A DNA stretch of 64,000 nucleotides from Pseudovirgaria hyperparasitica. Lineage: Eukaryota > Ascomycota > Dothideomycetes > Acrospermales > Acrospermaceae. The DNA is taken from positions 969,459 through 1,033,458 of the forward strand of contig NW_022985558.1 in assembly GCF_010093815.1 (NCBI RefSeq), written 5' to 3'. Each line of letters begins with the position of its first letter. Positions within the stretch are counted from its first letter, which is position 1. Below are positions 12,092 through 21,656 of this stretch, piece by piece. The translations under genes and the position numbers were made by a program. The notes beneath the pieces are model-generated. The model searched no databases. It worked only from the letters and a program-made list of their open reading frames with translations, and was not told the DNA's origin.

Positions 12092-13325
12092 GCCGCCAAG
12101 TTCAATTCAGAAGAGGGACCAGACCTTGCCTTGTAAGCGCATCACACGATGGCGAGGGGCGTACCCCTCGCCATTCTAACTCTGGCACAGCTTCGCATTA
12201 CAAGCCTTGAAGGATGAACGTAATTGTTAGCCGTATCGTCGCAAGTGGGGCACTTATCTACACTTTATCATCTGCGAGGATCGCGCATTTGTATACGGTG
12301 GGCAGTCGGTCGACTTACTACATAGGATCCACGAGCACCATGCGGTACTAGGCCGTCTATAACTGAAAGGGGATACTGGCCGAGAGCCACACTATGCCAA
12401 GTGGAGTGAAGCACAGAGTAAACCTGGATTTACGCATTTCTGGGTCGTCATTGCAGTCCAGAAGCTCACAGGATACCACGAAATCGATAGACGCGCCTTG
12501 AATGTACTCGAGCATCTAACTATCCTATATGTACAAGGCTACCAACAAACATACCTTGATAAAGACTGGCCAGTTGACATGTCCCGTATCGCGCCATGCG
12601 GTCTAAACGTCAAAATCGCCTTAGGGCAGAATCTCTGGCCTACTAATTTTTCGCATATCCCGAAAGAGGCCGACAACGCAAAGTTTCAAGAATGGAAAAG
12701 AAACGCAGCTCAAGGTGGGAAGAGCACCGCAGAGAGGAAACGGCAGGCCATTGCAGAAAGGTTCGGATATCACGAACCGGTGAAGCTTGCCGTTAAGTCT
12801 GGGCACAACAAGCATACGAAAGTAATGAACCATGCAAGCCTCCGGCTTATATTCTTTACTGCTGAGCATGAAGATCTTGCCAACGAAGAGTTCATTGATG
12901 TGTTCTTTGAGACTACAAACCAGGGTGAAGTGCACCCGAATAGCATCGCCCCAAATGCTATAGTAGGCACGGATATCGCTGCTCGTCTAGCGATAAGACT
13001 CCCGGATCGAATCCATGATGACGGCACTACGGAAGCTCGATACATCAAAGACAGTAACAGCGGCGAAGCATTTACAAAAACGTGTAATTCTCTCGCAGAT
13101 ATACTGACGGGAGAAGGTGACCCGAGTAAGTATATCGAAGAGAAGGTTCCACGTCGCAGGGTCCCGGCAAACAGACTATTACAAGTCGGGGATTCAACCT
13201 ACACTAACGATGATGGAAATCTTATACCCAAGGTGGTACAGAATAAGAAGGGCGAAGGTAGAAAGAGAGATAATCTCGTGCTCGCGAGGAAGGAGGAAAA
13301 AGAAGCATCTAAGAGTAACACATAG
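12092..13325 (+). pseudogene. GIY-YIG-like nuclease domain gene, decayed copy 1
   Basis: This is the best-preserved member of a family with four remnants in the window. Coding similarity to the copy at 23.6 kb begins around 12092 (AAKFNSEE, DLA). A likely intron at 12133-12190 (GTAAGC, CTAAC branch, CACAG) leads into FFALQALKDERN and then GTYLHFI, VYGGQS, RIHEH, which fits the GIY-YIG fold signature (GIY, YIG-type YGG, following Arg and His). After WVVIAVQKLTG and a helical VLEHLTILYVQGYQ part, the frame runs open from 12498 to 13325 with a lysine-rich tail. In-frame stops at about 12228 and 12360 lie within the nuclease region, so it is probably a pseudogene; the GIY-YIG label is inferred from motif spacing only. 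The upstream end and true start are not identified. Confidence 0.6.
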
Positions 13326-13465
13326 ATTGCAATTGAAACGGCTTCATTATGGGAAGGCGCGTATGTGTTTATCTAATGAAGATGCTTTTAAGGCTACAGA
13401 ATCTACAGTATATATGCACTAGTCTAACATTTTCGCCACCTTTCTACTTGTAACCAATTAATACC

Positions 13466-13578
13466 TTGTGTACGGGCGACTCGGCCACGACCATCAAGGC
13501 ATTGTTCGCTATTGTGACGTGCTAGATAATATGATTATCCTATAAGTTATATAAGAAATATCTATCTAGTAATATATC
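13466..13578 (+). pseudogene. RIP-mutated fragment of the 18 kb protein kinase
   Basis: About 110 bp align without gaps, apart from the first bases, to the coding strand of the kinase at 17852-18628 (its residues about 49-87). Nearly all differences are C-to-T or G-to-A transitions, creating TA dinucleotides and stop codons. This is the pattern expected from RIP of a duplicate. Homology is lost after about 13578. Confidence 0.75.
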
Positions 13579-13814
13579 TATTAAGTTAATTAATAGTTCG
13601 AAGAAGAGTTGGTCATGAAGCATATTATTTACTATCTAGTCTACGGTTAGTTATCTTATATTAACCGACCGCCTAGTAGCTATCATCTATATTATATATA
13701 CAGAGTCCTTGTAGTAATCTCAATCTAGGTCACGACCTTCGCGAGCAAATAACAGAGCCCCTTCCTTGCAAGCAACTTCGATCCTGAGTATAGGAATGTT
13801 GCCGCTCGGTATAT
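13579..13814. other. AT-rich intergenic DNA
   Basis: Follows the kinase fragment. It may be a further RIP-degraded sequence, but no coding similarity could be recognised. Confidence 0.4.
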
Positions 13815-15725
13815 TTGGATGTGAACTTCTTCAAAGAGCAAAACCAAGGTCTTCCAAAGGCTGAGAATGAAGGTCCAGCGACCAGTACGCACCTATTCGA
13901 GGTGTTGGACCAGCCTAAGTATGGCTCCGAACTCTTTGTCACCTTACGGTATCAGTACGTCTGGGTGGACGGTGATTGGGAATTTGAGACCCGTCACCAC
14001 GTTCTCCAGCATTCAATTGAGCCGTGACAATATCATTACTGGAGATGATGGAATTAGCATAGGATACAAAATCGTTGACAATGACAGTTGCGAACAATAC
14101 ACACACATTTATTCCCATCTATACTGGAACTGGTCAGAGCCGAGCAGGCCCATGCGGAAGAAGTGAGGGAAGATACTATATTCAACTACCAAGCGCCTTC
14201 AATACATCTTCTTCAAATCGCCTACAACGGCCACTTTTGCGGATACAATGTCATGGTTGATCAGGATTTGAGTCCTGAACATGCACAGCTGAAGGCTCTT
14301 CTCAGCGGGCCATGCAAGCTTTACATCCTTAATCTCGGGTTCGAGTTGGACAAAGAACTCCAGAAGATCGATATGGAGCTTGGCCAACGCTTCAACCCCC
14401 TTGATGCTTGGTACCCCAATGGAGAAACGCTTGAGGCTGTAGCAATGCAGCATACGATTCCCGAAAACAAATGGCCCAAGTATGTACGGGGCCTATAGCC
14501 CATCGTGGAACAACAGATTTGCCAACAATACATTTTTATGGGTTTCGGCTTTGCAGGAGGCTCAGCTGGAAAAACATCAAATCTGAATACGCCGCGGTCC
14601 AGCTCTCGATCATCAAACTCTCGGGAGACAGCCACACTTCCTACCTGGGTATCTTGTACCCGTCCAAAACCAATCTCCGATACCTACCCAGTGAACATCT
14701 CCGTCTGAAGATGAATCCGGACGAGGTATATCCCGAGAATGATTGGGTATGTGAGGTTTTGGCAATTCCACCAACATTTGTTCCAGTCGCGGCTGTTGCT
14801 ATTAAACTTATCCGTCCCCCGAATGAACCCGATATAGATGACTTGGCGCTGCATGAACTACTCACTATAGATCTGGACCAAGCGCCAAAGACGGTTGACG
14901 ATGTTTTTGCAACTGTCGAGCGCTCTATCCAGTCTAATGCATCGTTGCAAAAAGCGTCAATCGAGACCAGAGTAGACGTTAGCGATGGTGTCGGCCAGCA
15001 ACGCATGCAAAACGGTCCAGAAGTTCACGTTGCGACTTTCACGTTCGAAGGAAATGTTTTTTTCACGCTAGATCCTGATATCGAGCGTCTTATCCTGGGA
15101 AAGGATTCGCATAACCTCCGCCCATGAGACGTCTACGACACGCTGACGGAAGATAAGCGCCTTCTCGACGAAATGCTTATCAAGGTTCATGGTAAACTAA
15201 GCAAAGAGCAAGCAGACGTTCTAACGCAAAGTCTAAAGGTGCCAGCAGGCCATGTCGTCATCCAGGACTATGTTGGTGCAGGAAAGACATTCCTGTTTCA
15301 GATGCTCATGGCTGCCACTCTTGAGATTTCCCGAAAGGTACGGCGCAGCAGTCCCAGCCCATCCACCGAAGCAACGAGTCCCAAACAGAGCATGGGAAGC
15401 AAAAGCAACACCGTATGGTGAGGCGCGAACATCAGCACCTCTACGTTGCACCTACCAATGCCTTGGTGGACGACGCCATCAAGTCGACTTACGAGTTCAT
15501 CGGTTTCCTATCCAGGGGGCACAGAATCAAGCGAGAACCCTGTGTTATCCGCCTGCTCAACCCTAATTACAGATTGCCTTCTTCTTTTACTAACGATCTC
15601 TATAATACCAAATGGTATTCCTACTTCACTAAGAGTGTGCTCCGCTTTCCAATTCCATCTCTGGTGGAAGCGAAAATGGAACGCGATGAATGCCATAACT
15701 ACAGTCCTCAAGCTGCGCCAGCTCC
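13815..15725 (+). pseudogene. SF1 helicase-like gene, N-terminal half (broken)
   Basis: A series of plus-strand frames with protein-like composition spans this region: residues such as FNYQAPSIHLLQIAYNGHF (14.19 kb), then YAAVQLSIIKLSGDSHTSYLG and DIERLILGKD (14.6-15.1 kb), then KEQADVLTQSLKVPAGHVVI leading to a Walker A-like GAGKTFLFQML (15.28 kb) and YVAPTNALVDDAI (motif Ia-like, 15.45 kb). This order suits a UPF1/DNA2-type superfamily-1 helicase. Frame changes and stops (for example a stop at 15125) show it is broken. The sequence ends abruptly against the phosphotransferase gene on the other strand. A matching C-terminal half lies inverted at 20.16-21.64 kb. Family assignment is inferred from motifs. 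Confidence 0.6.
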
Positions 15726-16459
15726 TTAGGATTATTATAAATACGCGGTAGAAGTAGCCGGGAGAACGATTTGAACTTTACTTGGTGCTTCACAGCAGCA
15801 GCCTCGAATATTGGAGGATAAAATCCAGTACAACCCCAATCGATTAGCCAAACCTGGTTGCGCGTGTCCAAAATAAGATTTCGAGGGCTAAGATCTCCAT
15901 GAACGAGGACGAAGTAGGGACACTGTAGTGGTAGAGTATCCGGTAAGGCCTGCTTAAAATATTTACTTAGGCAGAGTTTCCATTTAATCCACTTCTGGAA
16001 TATTTCTCTCGTCGGAAACGGTCCTGCGCCATAGTCACTAAACACTATGCCACAAGATGCTCCTCCACCAATAACGCCTGGATGGTCATTATGTATGGAT
16101 TGAAGCTGGTTAATCATAGCCGCAACCTGGTCAACCACACTGTCCTGAAGACCGGAATTGAGTTCGTCCCAACATGTATCCAGGGAGACACCGTCTATGT
16201 AGTCCATGACTATGTAGCCTTCGACTCCAGAATCAGAATATGACGAAGGTTGATTAATATCAAAGTAACGGTAAACACGAGGTAGTCTCACGTCCGGAAA
16301 CTTCGTCGTGACATATCTCATCGTCTCGCCTTCTGAGGCTAGAACAGTGGGCCCAAACTTCATCACCAGCGTTTTAGACAGTCGTACAACTTTCAAACCC
16401 CCAAGTGAGTGAAGGACTGGAGCATCTTGGCCATATGCCATGAGTTCCTCCTTTGGCAT
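15629..16459 (-). CDS. Aminoglycoside-phosphotransferase-like kinase 1
   Basis: A 276-aa member of the APH/choline-kinase-like fold, common and expanded in filamentous fungi; substrates are unknown. The catalytic Brenner-type motif VHGDLSPRN lies near residues 187-195 and the metal-binding LIDWGCTGFYPP near 205. An N-lobe lysine is in KTLVMKFG and a glycine-rich ALGxL-like stretch (HSLGGLKVV) precedes it. The first ATG on the minus strand is at 16459. The last 20 or so codons overlap, antisense, the end of the helicase fragment, so the native C-terminus was probably replaced at a rearrangement junction near 15.7 kb. The core looks intact, so it could still be expressed. Confidence 0.75.
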   Translation of the reverse strand: MPKEELMAYGQDAPVLHSLGGLKVVRLSKTLVMKFGPTVLASEGETMRYVTTKFPDVRLPRVYRYFDINQPSSYSDSGVEGYIVMDYIDGVSLDTCWDELNSGLQDSVVDQVAAMINQLQSIHNDHPGVIGGGASCGIVFSDYGAGPFPTREIFQKWIKWKLCLSKYFKQALPDTLPLQCPYFVLVHGDLSPRNLILDTRNQVWLIDWGCTGFYPPIFEAAAVKHQVKFKSFSRLLLPRIYNNPKELAQLEDCSYGIHRVPFSLPPEMELESGAHS

Positions 16460-17851
16460 CAAAGCAATATCAAAAGTTGCGCCATCTAGCGGGCATAGAG
16501 TCGAACGACTTCGAGCGGCCGGCTATGTTCTTTAGCGTTTTTTTTTTATCTCAAGCGGTGATCGGGTACTCACATCGACATAGGGAACCCAGGGATCTGG
16601 CATTATGCTCGGGCGAGGACTGGACATTGCTCACAGGTATAGAAGTGATAGGAAACTATGACATGGACCGAATTAAATGGAGGCGTTACTACCCACGAGG
16701 CAGCTGGCTAGCGAAGCCTTCGGCCCTTCGCCAGGACTTGACAAGGCTGTACACCGAAGTATTAGCGAGCGGCAAAACCGCACAGACCTTGAATCGCCTT
16801 CTCGACTACCAGTGCCATGCACTGCGAAGTAGATCTTACGGTATTTCAAATATCTGAGATTGCCTAGACGTTACCTCTGCATTTCCTCTGAGGGAATATG
16901 AGGCACAGAGATTGCCTGTGCGACGAACCCTCCCCACTTCGATTGGTAGATACCCAATTAGGTATCTTATACCAGAGTTCCTATAAATTATATATAGCTA
17001 TCCTATTAGAATAGATAGTAAGTAGGTACTTCTAATAAATATAATAGAACAAAAGAATCCTTCGGAAGTACTTAGAAGTACTTAGAAGTGCTATATCTTT
17101 TTTAATGTATATTGTCAGGCACGTGGCCTGCTAGTTGATTCTACATGTGTGCAGCAGTCGTATATAAGCAGTGTGCTCCACCCTTGAAGCAGTAGCTTCA
17201 AGATTCGGTCCTTTTGGTGTAGTTGGTTGGTGCGTGGAGCCCGCCTTCTTACATATATTATTTATTAGAAGTAGATATATCTATTACAGTTTCTATATAT
17301 TTATAGTTAGAGTCTATCTATATCTAGCTTAGGCGGTAGTATTATATTCTATAGCTTATATATTTAGTAGTAAGGGTAAGATTAAGCATAGACCTATCTT
17401 TATTCTATTTATACTTTCTCTAAGTAATTTACTCTATATATATAAGAAGATATAGAAAGTTATAGTACTATATATATAGTTCCCTTACTTAGAGTTCTTC
17501 TTTTATAATAGTTAGACCTCTCTACTATCTATAGTAGAGGTTAAAGTTACTAAGGAGAATATATTATTCTAGTATTATAGTACTCTTAAGTATATTATCT
17601 AGTATTATAGTACTCTTAAGTATATTATCTAGTATAAGTAATTACTATTAGTTATAGATATTATAGATATAAAGAGAATCTATACGTAAGCAGAGATGAA
17701 GCGATCTTGTAGCCTTACTAACATGATTCATCGTAGTAGCGATGACCGCTTCGCCCAACCTATGAATGGTAGTATAGACGTTAGAGTCAGAATCAGGGGA
17801 ACCAGGAGCGATTTGCGTTTGAAAAGGACGATGTGGCGGAAAATGGAGAGC
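16460..17851. other. Intergenic region, AT-rich from ~16.95 kb
   Basis: A + strand frame at 16453-16857 has no ATG start and no recognisable motif. From about 16950 to 17690 the DNA is very AT-rich with many TATAG/CTATA motifs, as expected of RIP-degraded repeats. No gene is seen. Confidence 0.5.
17571..17636. repeat. 30-bp direct tandem repeat
   Basis: Two identical 30-bp units (17571-17600 and 17601-17630) plus the start of a third, inside AT-rich DNA. Confidence 0.9.
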
Positions 17852-18628
17852 TTATCCGTAGCTACTACAAGGCATTAGTGATAGATGCGGAATCAACGAT
17901 TCTAAAAATATACCTTCTAGCTTTATGTCTTGGAGCGCTTCACTGATAGTCTCATAATCCTGACTCCAACATTTCAGGATCGTATTACGAAGGGCGGGAA
18001 TAACTGTCACATCCGGGAAGCGGCTTGCCTCGAAATAGGCACTTATTTGGTCGTCACTCACACTCGCATAAGGCTTCGATCCGGTCATCAACTCATACAC
18101 CGTAGAGCCAAGGGCGAACAGCTCAGTCTTCGCGGAGATGTCTGTCCCAGGAAGTTCATGACTAGTCTCATAACAGACAAGCGGTGGGCACCCATCAATC
18201 GACGAACCAGCAAAGTCGCCTAGCTTGACGTTCAGATTATGGTCGAGGAATACGTTATTACACGAGATGTCGCCATGGAGCACTCCTCTTGAGTGGACAT
18301 ATTGCACAGCATCGAAGATCTGCTCCGCCCATCGAAGCTTCAAGTGAAGCGGAATCCGCGTCTGTCGTCCGATATATTGCCGGATGGATGTTTCTCGTGC
18401 AAATTGTAGGACAATCGCATTGTCCAGCACGCCAAAATAGCGAACGATGCCTTGATGGTCGTGGCCGAGTCGCTCGTAGACAAGCTTCTCCCGGTCTAAA
18501 AAATGCGAATCCCAGGGTTGGCAGAACTTTATGACGGCATCGAGACGTGCAACGATCGCTGTTGTTCCGGCGCCAACTAAGTCTCCGCCACCGAGACCCC
18601 TTGGCCATTGTATATCACACTGTTGCAT
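17852..18628 (-). CDS. Small serine/threonine protein kinase
   Basis: A single-exon 258-aa protein kinase catalytic domain without extra domains. Visible motifs are the glycine loop LVGAGTTAIV (17-26), the VAIK-type lysine in AVIKF (K34), the catalytic loop HGDISCNN (118-125, His-Gly-Asp in place of His-Arg-Asp) and GDFAGSS (137-143, DFA in place of DFG). A C-lobe with ELFALGSTVYELMTG is present. It resembles the lineage-expanded small fungal kinases with HGD catalytic loops. Targets are unknown. The metal-binding aspartate is present, so activity is possible despite the DFA change. A RIP-mutated partial copy at 13.5 kb shows the gene was duplicated. Confidence 0.85.
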   Translation of the reverse strand: MQQCDIQWPRGLGGGDLVGAGTTAIVARLDAVIKFCQPWDSHFLDREKLVYERLGHDHQGIVRYFGVLDNAIVLQFARETSIRQYIGRQTRIPLHLKLRWAEQIFDAVQYVHSRGVLHGDISCNNVFLDHNLNVKLGDFAGSSIDGCPPLVCYETSHELPGTDISAKTELFALGSTVYELMTGSKPYASVSDDQISAYFEASRFPDVTVIPALRNTILKCWSQDYETISEALQDIKLEGIFLESLIPHLSLMPCSSYG

Positions 18629-18941
18629 TTTCTTCCAACAAGGGTTTCACGTAAGATGGATAGGTGAAGGAGGATGGTATCGGTAAATTGTGACAGTGTG
18701 CTTGTGGGAGGGAGAGGGGTCGCAAGGAGCGGGAAGTACCCTAGAACCCAACAATCTTGGCGTTTCCCATTTTACGCGTGTATCCTTACCTTTATACAAG
18801 AGACTACATATTAGATTACTTATATGGACTTGTAGAGGATAATAAGATATACTAGATCCTAAATACTTTTTAAGCTATAAAATCTCTCATTTAGTCTTCT
18901 TATATCGACCAAGTTCACGGACGCAAGGCAATCACCAAGAC
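18629..18941. other. Intergenic DNA upstream of the kinase
   Basis: Probable promoter of the kinase on its proximal side; the 18780-18900 part is AT-rich. No gene is seen. Confidence 0.5.
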
Positions 18942-19440
18942 TTAAAGGACTTGAGAAGCCGTTTCTCTTTCAATCACCAAACTGTTTATCAGTCTGCGAT
19001 CCTGCGTACCTTTCTTATGCTGACAACATCTTGGTACTGCAAGAACTTTCTTCCCCGCATAATCCCGTGGGTTCACAGGAAACAGGAGCACTTCGTTCGC
19101 GTACGTCTCTCCATCAGCAAATGGACCTTCATCTTCCTCAAGCTCGACAATGTTTATTACGAGTACTTCTGGGTCGAGATCGCCGGCAGGAACAAGATGG
19201 TCAAACGTCACCCCATAGTAATCGATATACCTGAGCGCCACCGTAGATCAGCCTCAAGCTCCTGAACAAGGTGCTTCCACCCACTCTAGCGGTTTTACCC
19301 AAGCTAGGTACTCGTCTCGTACTATCGCAATATCGTCGGTTGCTCCATACAGAGTCTGGTGTGTAAGGTTTGCTAGCGCTAAACCCCCTTGCTGTGGGAA
19401 AGGCGTAATTTTTTCCCACGAAGAGCCCGGTAGCAGCTTT
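18942..19440 (-). pseudogene. Unrecognised broken gene
   Basis: Minus-strand frames successively read YGATDDIAIVRDEYLAWVKP (about 19.35 kb), a short shifted piece (HLVQELEADLRW), then ALRYIDYYGVTFDHLVPAGD to about 18942. The composition looks protein-like and segments in neighbouring frames abut, so I read this as one decayed gene with at least two frameshifts. I do not recognise the family. Confidence 0.4.
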
Positions 19441-20160
19441 TGTATGGATACAAGGACCTTGGATCCGGATTCTCAAAGGCTTTGCAGCGGGGGGCGGATG
19501 TAACGGGTGTTGAGGATGGTTGACGCAAGGATGGATATAGAGCTGAAGTGACATTATGTAGTTTAACTCGACAGTCAGGCTATACCCGTACCACGCACTT
19601 TAGTAATTGAACAGATCCAAATATACTTAGGAAGGGCGTTTCTATATTTACTTTTAGTACTATTTACTACTTCTATTACTATTATCTCTAATCACTAACC
19701 TTTTCTTCTATTTTTTAACTTATTAGCTTCTAGTTTAATAGACTTAGTATAAGAGGCCGGGCACTACGTACTAACTTGCTTATAAAGGACTGAACCACAG
19801 GTGAGCCACGTGCCGAGCACGTGACTTCTTACAAATAGTTAGTCAGTTAGTCTAGGAGTAATCTACTTTCTATCTATTATATTAATTATTTTCTTAGCGA
19901 GTTTCTTATAAGGCTAGAAACTATAGTTATAAGTAGAGAAGGGGAGGGAGAGTTACTATGCTAAAAAGGGGGTGTTCTTATAGAGGGGGAGGAGAGTTGG
20001 ATTTAGGGGGGCGGAATTCCAGGGAGGCGGATTTCTTATCTATGATCTGTTTCCTCTATTTCATCTATTTATATATGCTTCTGTACCATGTTACTTATCT
20101 ATGCTACATAGGTCCTATACAACAGCCAAGCAAAGCAAAACTAAGAGGCATTCAAATGGA
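19441..20160. other. AT-rich intergenic DNA
   Basis: Contains AT-rich degraded sequence and a perfect inverted repeat CACGTG-5 bp-CACGTG at 19807-19823. No coding signal. Confidence 0.5.
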
Positions 20161-21640
20161 TCAAAGCTCCGCCAGCCCAGCGATCTGCTGCATATCAAAC
20201 TCCACCACAGCCCCCGCGCACTTCCGCCCATAGTTTAGCACAGAGAGCGAATGACGGCCGCGAAAAGCCCCACTGCGCAATAAATGCGACATATTCCCGA
20301 CAACAACGAGGCCGTACTGCGTGCGCGTCGGCGCAACGATGATCCGGCTGTGCTCCTTCATGAAGCCTGGCCGGTCGAATGCGACGATGGTGGTGGCCTG
20401 GAGGCGCGGGTCTAGACGCTGGAATGTCTTGCTGGCGAGGGCTTTGTGTGCAGCGTAGGGGCTGATATGCAGGATGTCGGCGGCGCTGATGCCGGTGCTA
20501 AAGCCGGCCGTGGTACTGCGGAGGAGGGCTTTGGCAATGGAGAGCTCGATGCGGAGGGAGTCGGTGTTGAGCAGGCTTTTGCTAACGAGTGTCGCGGGGG
20601 ATGTGGCGGCGTTGATGAAGACGACGTTGTGCGGGCTCGGCAGGTTGAATACGTGCTGAAGGAGGGCGACGTAGCATGGGCCGTTGGGGTCCTTGGGAGG
20701 GTCACGCCGGCCAGATGCTTTCATGAGGCCGCCGTAGCAGGCTTTACTGATGGGTTTCACAATGGCTTCGCAGGAGCGTTCGGAGGTAAGGAGTTGAGAG
20801 TATGCGAAACCGCAGTCCATGAGGCGGGCCATCATCGAGTGGGCTGCGTTTTCGGCGAAGTTTGCGTTGTCGCGCGTTTGCTTGGTTGAGACGCCTGTCT
20901 GGTGCTTGTCGCCGACCATGTAGACAAAGGGCTGCCACTGCGGCGTGAACTAGTTCGCATAGATGCCCATCTGGTCTACTTCGGAGAGCTTGTACCCTTC
21001 ATCGAGGAATATCATGACGGGGAAGATTGTTTCGGCAACTTTTGGCGTGTTCATGACGTACGGTGTGCCGGCGAGGAACTGGGCGCGGCTCTTGATTTCC
21101 ATGTATAGGAGGGCGCATCTGTGGTTAAACTCTGCCCAGGAGGCAGGTGTGGCGGTACCAGCTAGGATTTGATTGCGCAAGGCGCAAAGTCTTTCGTGCC
21201 TGGTACCGAATTCAGGAGCCTGCCATTCGAATCGGGGTGGTCCATTTGGACAAAGTCCAAGGCTTCAAGAGCGATAAAGTCAATGGTATGCTTGATCATC
21301 TTGGCCCGGCATTCCATTGTCTTTAAGCCCAAGGGCCCGCTCTGGCTGTCTTGGAACGCCTTCTCGACCAGATGCCCGCCTTCGCCGAGCAGATAGCGGT
21401 ACGCCATATCACCGCTAAGTGCAGCCATTGCGAATGAAGCCATTATTGCCGACCTAGATGCCTTTTGTGCCTCCAGTCTTTTCTCGAATTTCTGAAATAG
21501 CTAATCTATGGCGATAGAATTCCTTGTCCTTCAGCGCCTTGTCCAAACGCCGCTCGAGATCTACTATAGTTAACTGAGCAGCCTCCACTTCTCTGGAGAC
21601 AGCATTCAAATTTAATGCAAGTTCCACCTCTCTGCTCGTG
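20161..21640 (-). pseudogene. SF1 helicase-like gene, C-terminal half (broken)
   Basis: Minus-strand frames give, in order, a heptad-like coiled-coil segment (QLTIVDLERRLDKALKDKEF, about 21.58 kb), GDMAYRYLLGEGGHLVEKAF, a Walker B-like VMIFLDEGYKLSEVDQMGIY (about 21.0 kb), MVGDKHQTG (motif III, 20.91 kb), and near the end RIIVAPTRTQYGLVVVGN (motif VI-like, 20.3 kb). This is the usual order of the C-terminal helicase half of UPF1/DNA2-type SF1 proteins. An in-frame stop at about 20950 and frame changes break it. It lies inverted relative to the N-terminal half at 13.8-15.7 kb; the two halves together would cover the expected motif set. Confidence 0.65.
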
Positions 21641-21656
21641 ATGAGCCTTAGTTAGA

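Noticed and set aside
16453-16857. 134-codon frame on + next to kinase-fold gene 1
   Set aside because: Starts at a non-ATG codon and has no motif or supporting neighbour; left as intergenic.
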